Source: Macrosoma leucophasiata | Lineage: Eukaryota; Arthropoda; Insecta; Lepidoptera; Hedylidae | Direction of reading: 5' to 3' | Assembly (NCBI GenBank): GCA_036365455.1 | Contig: JAWQUS010000030.1 | Location: 19,240,001 to 19,304,000, forward strand | Length of the DNA: 64,000 nucleotides | Shown: piece by piece, positions 54,926-64,000 of the stretch | Layout of the letters: each line of letters starts with the position of its first letter | Position numbering within the stretch: position 1 is the stretch's first letter | The notes under the pieces: generated by a model | Databases searched by the model: none | Told to the model about the DNA's origin: nothing | What the model saw: the letters and a program-made list of their open reading frames with translations, nothing else | Made by a program: the position numbers and the translations under genes

Positions 54926-55518
54926 AGATGACAAATTGCTGGAGGATTTTAAGCAATTGTAAGCAAGCATGCAGTTCACATGACTGATGGTAAGTTATTG
55001 ACTTACCATCATTCAAGTTCCTAAATACTTACCATCAATCCTTGTCGAATTACTTTTTCTTTTTGCGTAGCTTTTGTGAGGAGTTTTTTTGTAGTCTGAA
55101 TTTATTATATTGACTTTGTAAACAGACCCTTAAACAATCTCAGTCAATTGGCACTGGAGGCTTCTCGTTCAGCATCGCGCCTGTAACCACTAAGCTAAAG
55201 AGGCAGCCAACACAAAGATAACACTGGTACAAAAACATAACGATGAAATAATCAACAGATTCTTCTTAGAAATACTCACGATGACGTCGTTCTTGTAAAA
55301 CTTGCTCGAGATTAACAAATTGGTTCGTACAAAAAGCTATCGTTGATTAAGTCAGTGACCGGGCTTGATCCTGAGTTTTTTATTGATCTACAGCTAAAGA
55401 CATTGGAAGAAAAAATAAATGTGTGTATCATAGTGAATATATATAATTTGACTTGCGATACGGTCTGGATTCGGCTGTACGCAAAGGAAGTTGTAGAAAG
55501 GTATGTTTTTGACAGCTT
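54926..55518. other. No gene; SINE scraps
   Basis: 54953-55010 has A-like AAGCAAGCATGCAGTTCACA and an inverted GGTAAGTT/AACTTACC-like pair. 55140-55206 (minus) resembles a tRNA head (TGCCTCTTTAGCTTAGTGG). Nothing is recognised in the rest. Confidence 0.45.
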
Positions 55519-55690
55519 TTTTTTGTAAGGAAGGTGCCAAACAGGCTTGCAGCCTACATTGATGTTAAGTGATGCCTGCAACATATAAATAGATGTCTAT
55601 ATCTGGATTTGAGTAGATGCACAAAAACCAGAGGTCAAAATGCAAATGCGTTGCCGCCCCTGAGATCTAAATTGTTACGTCTATGACCTA
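55519..55690 (-). repeat. SINE family A, old, 3' part
   Basis: T-run, GTGCCAAACAGGCTTGCAGC, and CAGAGGTCAAAATGCAAATG. No 5' end. Confidence 0.65.
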
Positions 55691-55701
55691 TGTCATGAAT
55701 C

Positions 55702-55822
55702 TGATAATAATAATGGCAACCCATTAAACGTCCTACTGCTGGGCACGAGTCTCCCCTTTTTCTCTCATCTCATCATACTACCCGACCCGATGATCTATAC
55801 CAGCCACCGGGCACTGCGCGCT
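55702..55822 (-). repeat. 5S-derived SINE, internally deleted
   Basis: The minus strand has the head (GCCCGGTGGCTGGTATAGAT, CGGGTCGGGTAGTATGATG) joined to the tail (GACTCGTGCCCAGCAGTAGG...CCATTATTATT). Confidence 0.65.
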
Positions 55823-56854
55823 TCTTGAATCGAAAGAATCGAATACTATATGAGAAATCGGAACTGTTCGATTGCCCTGTTTAGTGACCCTAACGCCCTG
55901 TTACATGTATTAAGAAACCTTATTCTAGTAGAGAGGGTCCGTGAAATCGTGTAGTTTCTTATTATAAGGTACCATGAGAAAGGAAGCGTTTTTATGAGTT
56001 CTTACCAAATCGTAATTTTTGATTTGGTTGAAACTATTGGATTCAGAATTTGTATATTTTTACATCCAACATCCAACATTTAAAAAGCAAGCGAGCGAGG
56101 CATTGATTGTAAATTCTACTTAATCTTCGCCACAGACGTTTTCTGAAGTATATGGGTGAAGTGCATTATTATTGGCAATAATGCGGCGTTGGACGTGCCG
56201 GTAATGTCCGTGTCACGCCCTAATTGATCACCCACGGGCTATAGTGGTATGAATATTTTTCAAACTGAACTGGACTCAAGAATTTTCCAGAACAAGTATT
56301 TCTCGACGTTATAGTCCCGTGAAGCACATTATATCGCCATTTTTATGTAATAATTTTGGAATATAATAAGGCTGGGTTGCTATACGATCCGGGCCGGATC
56401 ATATATTTTGGATCCGGATCCGGATTTGGATGATGCTAATCTTTTGAGAGATGCAATAGAAGGCTAAAGCCTCGGAGTTTCCATAAGAGAGGCCAAAAAT
56501 TAGGGGCTTCCACTCATTCTTAACTCCATATTAAGGCGATGCAAGTATAATATGAGAACCCGTGGTTTTTTACTAATGTAACGACTAGGTATATATTGAG
56601 GAATCTCCTCCCCAGTTCACCTGAACTGCGGTTTCTTCACGGAGCTGCGCGTGACACCGTCAAAACAACCCGTTATCGCGTCACCGATAAGCTAGAATCA
56701 GCCAGATACGCTCTCTGCCGGCCGCGCCCCTCTAATTATGATTATCTGACTGATAACGGATAGAAATACTGCGCAGTTATTGTTGGGTTCCAATCCGCCG
56801 GTGGAAGTTTTATTTATAGTGGCCTGAACTGCCGCATCACCGCATTGTCTTGTC
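55823..56854. other. No gene; GGATCC repeats at 56376-56435
   Basis: A cluster of ATCCGG and GGATCC words (56376-56435) looks like transposon subterminal repeats, but no partner end was found. The rest is unrecognised. Confidence 0.4.
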
Positions 56855-57050
56855 TTATTTAGTGGCAAGTAGATTAGGTATGCGCCTACGTAGGTGTGTG
56901 TGAGCTCCGTCTCTGGAGCCAGTCACAGCCACCAGTAAAATACCAGAACTGTATGCTGATAAATTAAGTAAGATTTAGTTATTGCTGGCATGGAGACATA
57001 ACTACTCAGGTCTCAAGAGTGGTAACACATATTTATGGCAACCTCAAGTT
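56855..57050. repeat. SINE family A, worn pieces
   Basis: 56868-56938 resembles the 5' end on minus (AGTGGCAAGTAGATTAGGTA, GAGCTCCGTCTCTGGAGCC). 56986-57047 resembles the middle on plus. Confidence 0.5.
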
Positions 57051-57073
57051 TTTCAACCGTCTTATCATTAATA

Positions 57074-57325
57074 CAGTGTTCAACGTTAAATATTGCACAT
57101 CGAGCCTAGGAAGGAGACCTCGGCTTATTTCGGGTCTGTAGAACGTTATCTCTTTCGCATCGTACCTATTTGACGTTTGTCGACCATTTTGATCAAGTTT
57201 TGGTCAATACCGGACTGTCAGTACTTACGTAGGCAGTGTGCAACAGAGATAACGCTCTACGAAGTCGACACAAGCCGATCTTCTCTTTCGTAGGCTCGAT
57301 GTGCAATATTAATTGTTGAGTACTG
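57074..57325. mobile_element. MITE family B, full length
   Basis: TA (57072-57073) then CAGTGTTCAACGTTAAATAT; ends ATTAATTGTTGAGTACTG and TA. Closely similar to 25397-25620, with an extra 25 bases in the middle (ACTTACGTAGGCAGTGTG). Confidence 0.85.
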
Positions 57326-57964
57326 TACTTATATTGGAAACGCGTTTCATATGGATGGTTGACAACGCAGGTTCATTGGAATGTCCACGAAAACAACACC
57401 AGCCGCCGTACCATGACCTTGTATTGAGAACGTAAACTGTAATGCTATTAGTTTTGTCTCGTTTCTCCATACGCGCTGTCATATAAGACAAATGAAACAA
57501 GATTTTGGCAGCGCCTAAACTGAATCGGAATAAGACGCCATGGTACGGGCCCAGATCTAATGATCAAATCGTCAATGTCCCGAAGCAAGATACAGATGGG
57601 CTCGTATAAATAGACGGGGTGGAAGGAAATGTGACGCAAGGCTGGATAGATAATTTGCATATGCGTAAATTACCCGCGTATGTTATATTGAGTCGCTGGG
57701 GTGGCCATTTTTTGAGGTTTAATACGGGATTGGTTTTTTGTAAAGGTATATTGTGTTGTGTAGCTTTTTTAATTGCTCGTAGTTATCTTTACGTCTATTT
57801 GTATCTGCACTTCATTCATATTTGAATGTATCGAGTAAACGCCTGTATGGCTGTGTTATTCTTAGATATTATTATTTAAGCAGTTATTGTTGTGGTGCTG
57901 GTGGTAAAGTTTCAGCGAGGGAACTCGTAGGTAGGGATCGTTTCAAAAAATCCCAAATTTTAAC
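57326..57964. other. No gene seen
   Basis: Short frames lack domains. 57898-57930 (GTGCTGGTGGTAAAGTTTCA) may be a 5' scrap of SINE A. Confidence 0.4.
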
Positions 57965-58249
57965 ATTTTTTTATGTAATTAAAATGGCAAACAAGCATGC
58001 AGTTCACATTGATGTTAAGTGATGACTGCAGCCTATAGACACCGCACAAAGATCAAAAATAAAAATGTAGATGCTTTACCACTTCTGAGGCCTTAGGTAT
58101 TACGCCTCTGTGCTGGCAGTTACAGGGCCGTACATTACCACCTGACCGGAATACGATAGTGCTGAACACTACCATTTAGCGGCTAGTATATTAGGTAATG
58201 CGGTGGTGCCTACGCCCTCGAGCTCCGTCACTGGAGCTCTACCACCAGT
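57965..58249 (-). repeat. SINE family A, full length
   Basis: T-run, GGCAAACAAGCATGCAGTTC to GAGCTCCGTCACTGGAGCTC and ACCACCAGT. A few private changes around 58045-58060. Confidence 0.88.
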
Positions 58250-58914
58250 AAAAAAGTTAGCTACTATGTTTTTTTTATCATTAGTCTATAAAAGTTGCAA
58301 TTCTTTTCAAGCATGAATTGCACTACGAGCAAGATGAGCTAGAAACGAAACGAAAACGTCCTATATACCTTATGATTTTTTACGTATGGAAATAAGGCTT
58401 CAAGATAACTGAGGTAGGTTAAGATTTATACCTAACCAAGAACCAAGAAGTGATACTTATGATTATACATTTTTCATCAAGGACGTATTTTCCGTTTTGT
58501 TTTTACATATTTTTTTCACGAAGTAAATCCTCGCGTTAAATCTTTAATTAAACAAAGACTTATTTCATTGAAATTGAACTATTTGTTGCTATCGCGCTTA
58601 ATTTATTTTAATAATAATTGCTTACCTTTTACTGTTATCTACATAAAATAAATTGTCTGTTATTAAAACTGAACTTTTACATTTAAATACATAATGTCCG
58701 GCGTTATTCTTAAGCCTGGTGGGCCTACAGTGACGTGTTGTTTCGGACTTGGGCCGGTCTTTATCGTATACCTACCACACCAATCATTGTACGAGTGTCC
58801 ATTCATAGCGATTGCAGCCGACGGTACACGTGTTGTTTACAGGAGAAAATATACCTACTACGCATGTTATTATTCTTAGGGACTACTCAATAAAGATATA
58901 TTTTTGTATTTCAT
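58250..58914. other. No gene seen
   Basis: AT-rich, unrecognised. Confidence 0.4.
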
Positions 58915-59392
58915 TGAAGTGACTAACAAGCATGCAGTTTACATTGATGTTAAGTTACGACCCGGTTAGTCCAGCGGTGTGAGATGACCGTTTGATTCGA
59001 AGGGTCGCGGGTTCGATCCCCGCACCGGGACAAATATTTGTATGGCCTACAGATATTTGTTTCGGGTCTGGGTGTTTGTGTTTGTGTTGTATGTGTACAA
59101 CGGCACCCACGACACAGATTTATACCTACTGTGGGGCTGTGAGTGTAAGCGTATTTTTTTTATTTTTTTTCAAGTGATGACTGCCTCCTATAGGCACCCA
59201 CACGTAGACCAAGGTAAAAATGCAGATGCGTTACCACTCCTGAGTCCTAAGGTGTTATGCCTCTGGCGGAAATTACAGGGCCGTACATTACCACCTGACC
59301 GGAACACGATAGTGCTGAACACTACCAAATAAATTAATAAATGCGGTGGTGCCGACCCCTGCAAGCTCCGTCACTGGAGCTCTACCACCAGT
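58915..59392 (-). repeat. SINE family A split by a tRNA-derived SINE
   Basis: 58915-58955 is the 3' end (AACAAGCATGCAGTTTACAT...TTAAGT); 59172-59392 is the rest with a slightly worn hairpin end. AAGT at 58952-58955 and 59172-59175 is the junction duplication. Confidence 0.85.
58956..59171 (+). repeat. tRNA-derived SINE (different from T), nested
   Basis: 58957-59031 is a tRNA-like head: acceptor ACCCGGT/ACCGGGA (one mismatch), D region TAGTCCAGCGG, and T-arm GCGGGTTCGATCCCCGC with an intact B box. The body matches 53929-54070, and the tail is a T-rich stretch. 216 bp. Confidence 0.85.
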
Positions 59393-59549
59393 GAAATATA
59401 ATAATAAATAATGTGCAACTAGAGTAAGGCTGCTTTTATATTGATTTATAGTTATTGATCTCTCCTCATAATGTAGATTGGTTGTTGGAATGTTACTTGT
59501 TTAAAATGTATAGCCAATTTTCAGCGCGCGGTAGCCCGGGATATGAAAC
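59393..59549. other. No gene seen
   Basis: Short unassigned spacer; it includes the left target copy TATGAAAC (59542-59549) of the next element. Confidence 0.4.
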
Positions 59550-59625
59550 CATAGAACAACACGGGCCACCGGCCGCGGCGGACCGGAGGGGAGTAGCCAC
59601 GGCCGGTGGCCCGTGTTGCTCTATG
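59550..59625. mobile_element. Miniature MITE C: two TIRs only, exact 8-bp TSD
   Basis: TATGAAAC flanks (59542-59549, 59626-59633). The 76 bp are the left TIR CATAGAACAACACGGGCC...GGAGTAGCC followed at once by CGGCCGGTGGCCCGTGTTGC and TCTATG. The whole internal region of the family is missing. Confidence 0.93.
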
Positions 59626-59633
59626 TATGAAAC

Positions 59634-59898
59634 ACATAAATGTCATTTAAACTAAATGAGCTGTCTCGCTCTGGAAATATTATTTCATGCATAGTGATAA
59701 CTTGTTTTTTTTTCTTCAATAGCGTACTTACAACTTGTAAAAAAAAGATCCGGACTTGAGAATGGAAATGGAATTGAGAATCTCCTCCTTTTTTCGAAGT
59801 CGGTTAATAAATGGTTGTTCTCTAAAATCAATTGGATTTTTTGTTTGGATGAACGTGATAATACTCTGATTTTATTAATTCAATGGAGTAATTTTTTT
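59634..59898. other. No gene seen
   Basis: AT-rich, unrecognised. Confidence 0.4.
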
Positions 59899-60187
59899 AC
59901 TGATGGCAGAGCTCCAGTGACGAAGCTCGCGGGCGTAGGCACCACCGCATTACCTAATATACTTGCCGCTAAATCGTAGTGTTCAGCACTATCGTGTGCC
60001 GATTTGGTGGTAATGTACTGCCTTGTAATTTCCGGCATAGACGCTTAACACCTTAGGCCTCAGGAGTGGTAACGCATCTGCATTTTGACCTTGGTCTTTG
60101 TATACATGTCTATAGGCTGCAGTCATCACTTAACATCAATGTGAAATGCATGCTTGTATGCCACTTGCATCACATAAAAAAAATAAA
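59899..60187 (+). repeat. SINE family A, full length
   Basis: ACTGATGGCAGAGCTCCAGT start with one hairpin change, ending in an A-rich tail after CACTTGCATCACATAAAA. Confidence 0.88.
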
Positions 60188-60912
60188 AATATTAAATTAG
60201 ATCCCTTAGTAGTGAATGACAATTGATAAGTTCATTTATGTGTCGAATTAAATCTTAGAAATAAAACAAATAATCGTTCAAAAATAGCAAAGAATTAAAA
60301 TAGGTATCAACAGAATGTTCCTTTCTCTCTTTTACAAACGAAACTTGTGCATACATACGATATACGATTAAAATAAATCCTCAATCACAACTGTAATCAT
60401 GGTCACATCACAAATACATATTTCAATTTTGTCTAACGTCTCAATCGAATGGTGTGTAGTTAATTATTGTGCTGTAGCTGTTAATCCAGCCCACACGGGA
60501 CTTGCACTAATCGGAGTGCGTGGGAGTGATCCTTGATTGTTTATTGTGAGTTATTGGATGAATATCTTCGTCAAATTGTAATGCTATGTCAACGTAGGTA
60601 AGTAAAAAAATCTGCCAAGTGCGAGACGGACTCGCGACACAGTGTTTTGTTCGTACGTTTTTTGCCATGAAGTGTCAAACAAGCGAGTAGTTTACATTTA
60701 TAGTAAGTAAATGCGGAGCTCAGGGGTATGAAATGATAACTTTCATATGTAAATTAAGAAAACCCAAGAAAATCCCTATAAGTCACCAACTTTTTTCATA
60801 ATTCGATCCTAACTGCATGAGCATGTAACCAACTTGAAAATTTACATTTCAAAAGGGACTTTAATTTTTAAAATCGGTGCGGAATTGGAAAAATCAATGA
60901 ATCATCTTCATT
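60188..60912. other. No gene; SINE A scrap at 60664-60713
   Basis: GTGTCAAACAAGCGAGTAGT at 60673 is A-like. Otherwise AT-rich and unrecognised. Confidence 0.4.
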
Positions 60913-61142
60913 TCAGCTGAAAGACGTCCACTGCTGGACCAAAGCCTCCCCAAAAAGGGGGGAAATGCCATAACTATCACGCTTGGCATGCGGATTGGCG
61001 ATGGCAGTGACGATGGTTTTTCTGCAGGACGCTGCGGCCCATCTAGCGTTACTGCATTGCTATCGCCCATTAGAATGGATTGACCGCCATTGTTCGGTTG
61101 ACTGACTGCACTAGCCGAAGAATTTTCTTCCAACAAGAGAAT
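60913..61142 (+). mobile_element. MITE family Y, full copy
   Basis: CAGCTGAAAGACGTCCACTG to CACTAGCCGAAGAATTTTCT; pairs with 51625-51848. Confidence 0.75.
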
Positions 61143-61159
61143 TCTTCCGGTGGACCGCT

Positions 61160-61487
61160 TCAGGAAGACCATTTTTTAAGGGGAAAATGCTTTACGCGTG
61201 CTCACCTCTGGGGAGAGGAGTGGGTTATGTGGGACTCCGGGATAAAGAGGACCCGTCTACCCACTAAAAACCCCTGGGTGTACCAACTCGTCCGCCCTCA
61301 GTGGCGGGGTCACGGGAACGCATTAGCACATTTCCGCGACCCCGCCGACGGCCATCCGCAACTGGACCCAGTTCAAGAAAAGGAGAGCCCTTTGGCTCCC
61401 GTCCACGCTAGTGGCGTGCGTAACATACGCGCGCCACACAGCTCGGGACCCAATACAACCCGGGCGACGGACGTCCCCTAGTGGTCC
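61160..61487 (-). repeat. GC-rich LINE 3' region, possibly R1-like
   Basis: The minus strand runs from GGGGACGTCCGTCGCCCGGG to GTAAAGCATTTTCCCCTTAAA. Shared with 3911-4340. No reading frame is credible. Confidence 0.55.
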
Positions 61488-61680
61488 AGGAAGACCAAGA
61501 CTACCTTGACCAAATAGGTCGACTACTGTCTGAAGGTGTGGTCAAGAGTCTTAGGGAACGACGTGCTTGTATGAAGAGGATGATGAACAGAAGTAAAGGA
61601 GGCGTGTCAGGACCGGGGTATCTGGCGCTGCACATTCTCTAACTACCCCGTTGGGGACTAGGCGTCTTCACGCCTCTTCA
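61488..61680 (+). repeat. LINE family R, diverged 3' end (plus strand)
   Basis: AGACTACCTTGACCAAATAG, GAGTCTTAGGGAACGACGTG, CCCCGTTGGGGACTAGGCGT mirror the R 3' end with many changes. Confidence 0.7.
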
Positions 61681-62092
61681 TCATTCATCTTCATACGGAC
61701 ATATATTATGCGGTGCCGAATTTCCTCGCTACTTTTTAGTGTTCATTTTTGAGTCGCATCAAAATTAATTATGACTCATTCCATATTATTCACCTAAAAA
61801 TGGACAATTGACCAGACTACATCTGGACAAATTTATTATTGAAATAGTCGATATTTTTTTTATCGGAATGTAAATTGCAGATTGATCGAAATGTTACATT
61901 GAAACGAAGCACCTGCACCTAGTAGCTCGCGAACTGACATTTGCTCCGGGGGTCAAATGTAGATTGGACGCTAATTGAACAAATAAATATACGCCCCACC
62001 CCAGTAACTTGAGTTTCGCGAGATAAGTTCAATTTTCAATATGACAAGGCCATACAATATTTAGTGTAATGGCAAAATAAAATTCTTGTTGG
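61681..62092. other. No gene seen
   Basis: Unrecognised; ends with a MITE B terminus scrap (TTGTTGGATACTG) at 62087-62099. Confidence 0.4.
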
Positions 62093-62105
62093 ATACTGTA
62101 CATGT

Positions 62106-62430
62106 TGAAGCCCGAATGGCCCGGCGGCTGGTGTAGATCTTAAACGATCTACTCGGTTAAGCACTGCGGGCGCGGTCGGGTAGTGTGATGGGTGACCGCT
62201 AGTGGCAAATTAATTGCGCGTTTCCGTGCTTCGAAAGGCACGTTAAGCCGTCGGTCCCGGTTGCTATCGATAGATAGCAGTCGTTAAACCTTGTCGGAGG
62301 CCTTATGGGCGGTTTGAAAACATCCGACAGCAGGCATTGGAGCAGCGTGGTGGAGTAAGCTCCAGGCCTCCCCCCAAAAACGGGAGAGACTCGTGCCCAG
62401 CAGTGGGACGTATAATGGGTTGCCATTATT
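62106..62430 (+). repeat. 5S-rRNA-derived SINE, full length, 13-bp TSD
   Basis: ATACTGTACATGT lies at 62093-62105 and 62431-62443. The head has GATCTACTCGGTTAAGCACT, CGGGCGCGGTCGGG and GATGGGTGACCGC, like the internal promoter part of 5S rRNA. A long body with GCACGTTAAGCCGTCGGTCC follows, and the tail is CCATTATT. Probably a pol III transcribed SINE moved by a LINE with an (ATT)n end. Confidence 0.88.
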
Positions 62431-62443
62431 ATACTGTACATGT

Positions 62444-62931
62444 ACATGGATAGGATGGTTATTGAATGATGCAGCCTTTAGTCATCTACTTAAAAAACAA
62501 ACTTCCAAGTTGCCACACCTGAGACTAAAAAACTCAGGCAAAACTACTTTTGTCTCTGCCAGTGACTATTTTTCCATACATATGCTTATAGATACGTAAA
62601 TCGTGTTTGAATGTAAATTTTTTTAAAACAAAAATAATTGATCGTGATAATGCAACACCCGATTTTTTGTTGTATTGAAATGATGATCTTGAAATAGAGA
62701 TACTCGTATTAACTATTATTTCTAAATATCCAGTACCGAATATATACCTATGATACTAACGGATAATGTGAAATAAATGAATATCCGCAATCTTAATCGA
62801 TACCGCTATGAATTGAATATTGTACAAACCTACTCGTATATCCGTAACATTCCTTAGTCGACAGTACGTTGCGTGCGCGAAGCGCGCGGCGCGGAGACAG
62901 CACCAGGGCTGGCCCTTAACATCCCTAAAAT
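62444..62931. other. No gene seen
   Basis: AT-rich, with a short GC-rich GCGTGCGCGAAGCGCGCGGC palindromic patch at 62870-62889. Confidence 0.4.
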
Positions 62932-63300
62932 ATGTATGTATCTTCACGCCAGGTCCCTAACGGGGTAGGCAGAGAGTGTAGAGCGCCAGATATCCCGGTT
63001 CAGACAAACCTCTCGTGCCTCGTCTACCTTCATCATTCTCTTCATACATGCACGCCGATTCCTAAGACTTTTGACCCCACCATCAGACAGAACTCGACCT
63101 ATTTGGTCATGGTAGGTCAGCCTTGGTCTTCTTGGGCCTCTGCAACCATCCACATTCGCATTGTATATCTGTTTAGTCATTCGCTCATTCGACATTCTTT
63201 CTATATGCCCGAACCATCGGAGCATGCCTTTTTTCATTTTTACACCGATACTATCATTCACACAAAGTCTCTTTCTTACATCTTCATTACGAACGCGATC
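62932..63300 (-). mobile_element. LINE family R, 5'-truncated
   Basis: The minus strand encodes about 115 C-terminal residues (VRNEDVRKRLCVNDSIGVKM onwards) to VRDLA-stop; tail ATACATAC. It departs from the copy at 53290 near 63300. No TSD identified. Confidence 0.88.
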
Positions 63301-63328
63301 GCGGCGACCGTTATAAAAGCAGTGGATT

Positions 63329-63615
63329 TTTTTATGAAATGAAAGTGGCAAACAAGCATGCAATTCACATTAATGTTAAGTGATGACTGCAGCCTATAGA
63401 CACCCACCCACACAAAGACCAGAGGTGAAAATGCAGATGCGTTACCACTCCTGAGGCCTAAGGTGTATGCCTCTGTGCCAGGAATTACAGGGCCGTACAT
63501 TACCACCTCGGACCGGGACTCGATAGTGCTTAACACTACCATTTAGCGGCAAGTATATTAGATAATGCGGTGGTGCCTACGCCCGCGAGCTCCGCCACGC
63601 AGCTCTACCACCAGT
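63329..63615 (-). repeat. SINE family A, full length
   Basis: T-run, full body; hairpin slightly damaged (GAGCTCCGCCACGCAGCTC), ends TACCACCAGT. Confidence 0.88.
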
Positions 63616-64000
63616 TAATGTACTATTTACTTTGACATATCAATTTTATTTGTAACGAAGGCGAAGGTGACAAACTAACATGCGCATGGATGTTGAGTGA
63701 TCACGGCAACCTATAGAAATAAATATTGAAATAAAACTATTTTTTTAAACTTCCGTGGTCCCGGGCAGTCTGCCCGGGACTGAAAAGCTGAAAAAGCCGG
63801 GAAGCTGAAAAGCGACCGAAACGTCGGGTTGATTATAAAAATCATTTTAGTTTAATATACGCGAGATAAATCCGTAAAAATTTCAATGAGTGTAGCTCGC
63901 GAAAACCTAAGAACATATCATGTTAGAAATAAATATACCTATACAAAAACCAGAGGTCAAAATGCAGATGCATTGCCACCCCTGAAACCTTAGTTACTGT
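63616..64000. repeat. Old SINE A pieces at window edge
   Basis: 63660-63725 and 63936-64000 (minus) carry A landmarks (GACAAACTAACATG; AACCAGAGGTCAAAATGCAG); the second runs off the window. 63850-63900 shares AATTTTAGTTTAATA.ACGC with 53865. An inverted CCCGGGCAGTCTGCCCGGG sits at 63761-63779. Confidence 0.55.

Noticed and set aside
1..64000. CRISPR array, operons, phage or other prokaryotic system
   Set aside because: No regularly spaced identical repeats with unique spacers, no tightly packed frames; composition and repeats are those of an insect genome.

Overview
This 64 kb window looks like intergenic or intronic DNA from a lepidopteran (moth or butterfly). It is AT-rich, has no credible host protein-coding gene, and is dominated by transposable elements. 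Many of these I recognise as families common in Lepidoptera: a poly(A) SINE resembling the Metulj type, RTE-like and CR1-like LINE 3' ends, short non-autonomous Helitrons ending in CTAG, and a mariner. Family names are recognised from memory; no database was searched. The only plausible functional host gene is a tRNA-Leu(AAG) at 1681-1761, and even that has an altered D-arm.

Repeat families, with the letters used below. A: a SINE of about 285 bp whose 5' end carries a GAGCTCC/GGAGCTC hairpin and whose 3' end is poly(A); about 30 copies or pieces lie on both strands. T: a SINE of about 310 bp with a tRNA-like head and a TTACG-type tail; one copy has an exact 12-bp target-site duplication (TSD). 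5S: a SINE whose head resembles 5S rRNA and whose tail is (ATT)n. R: 5'-truncated pieces of an RTE-like LINE with the stop codon at the extreme 3' end. B: a TA-flanked MITE of about 225-250 bp. C: an 8-bp-TSD, hAT-like MITE. Y: a MITE with a GACGTCCACTGCTGGACC motif. F: a repeat of about 220 bp. H: short Helitrons. K: a LINE-like 3' end.

Layout. 0-5.4 kb: tRNA, one A copy, LINE pieces, a perfect 33-bp-arm hairpin. 5.4-6.8 kb: a dead mariner with one TIR tandemly duplicated. 7.9-9.3 kb: an F copy split by a 1.2 kb TIR element that contains two tRNA-like units. 10-14 kb: MITEs C and B, a Helitron and a 397-bp tandem duplication. 14-38 kb: dense nested SINEs, MITEs, Helitrons and LINE ends. 38.2-40.4 kb: a LINE with a long uninterrupted reverse transcriptase frame. 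40-47 kb: more SINE and LINE ends. 47.2-49.3 kb: a decayed hAT-like element with CCCGGGTA arrays and a zinc-finger remnant, split by a second LINE. 49-64 kb: LINE 3' ends with clear TSDs, A, B, C, F, Y and 5S copies.

Nothing here forms an operon or a multi-gene system. The interest lies in nested insertions that give relative ages, in several elements whose boundaries are set exactly by TSDs, and in a few palindromic or tRNA-bearing structures that I could not assign.
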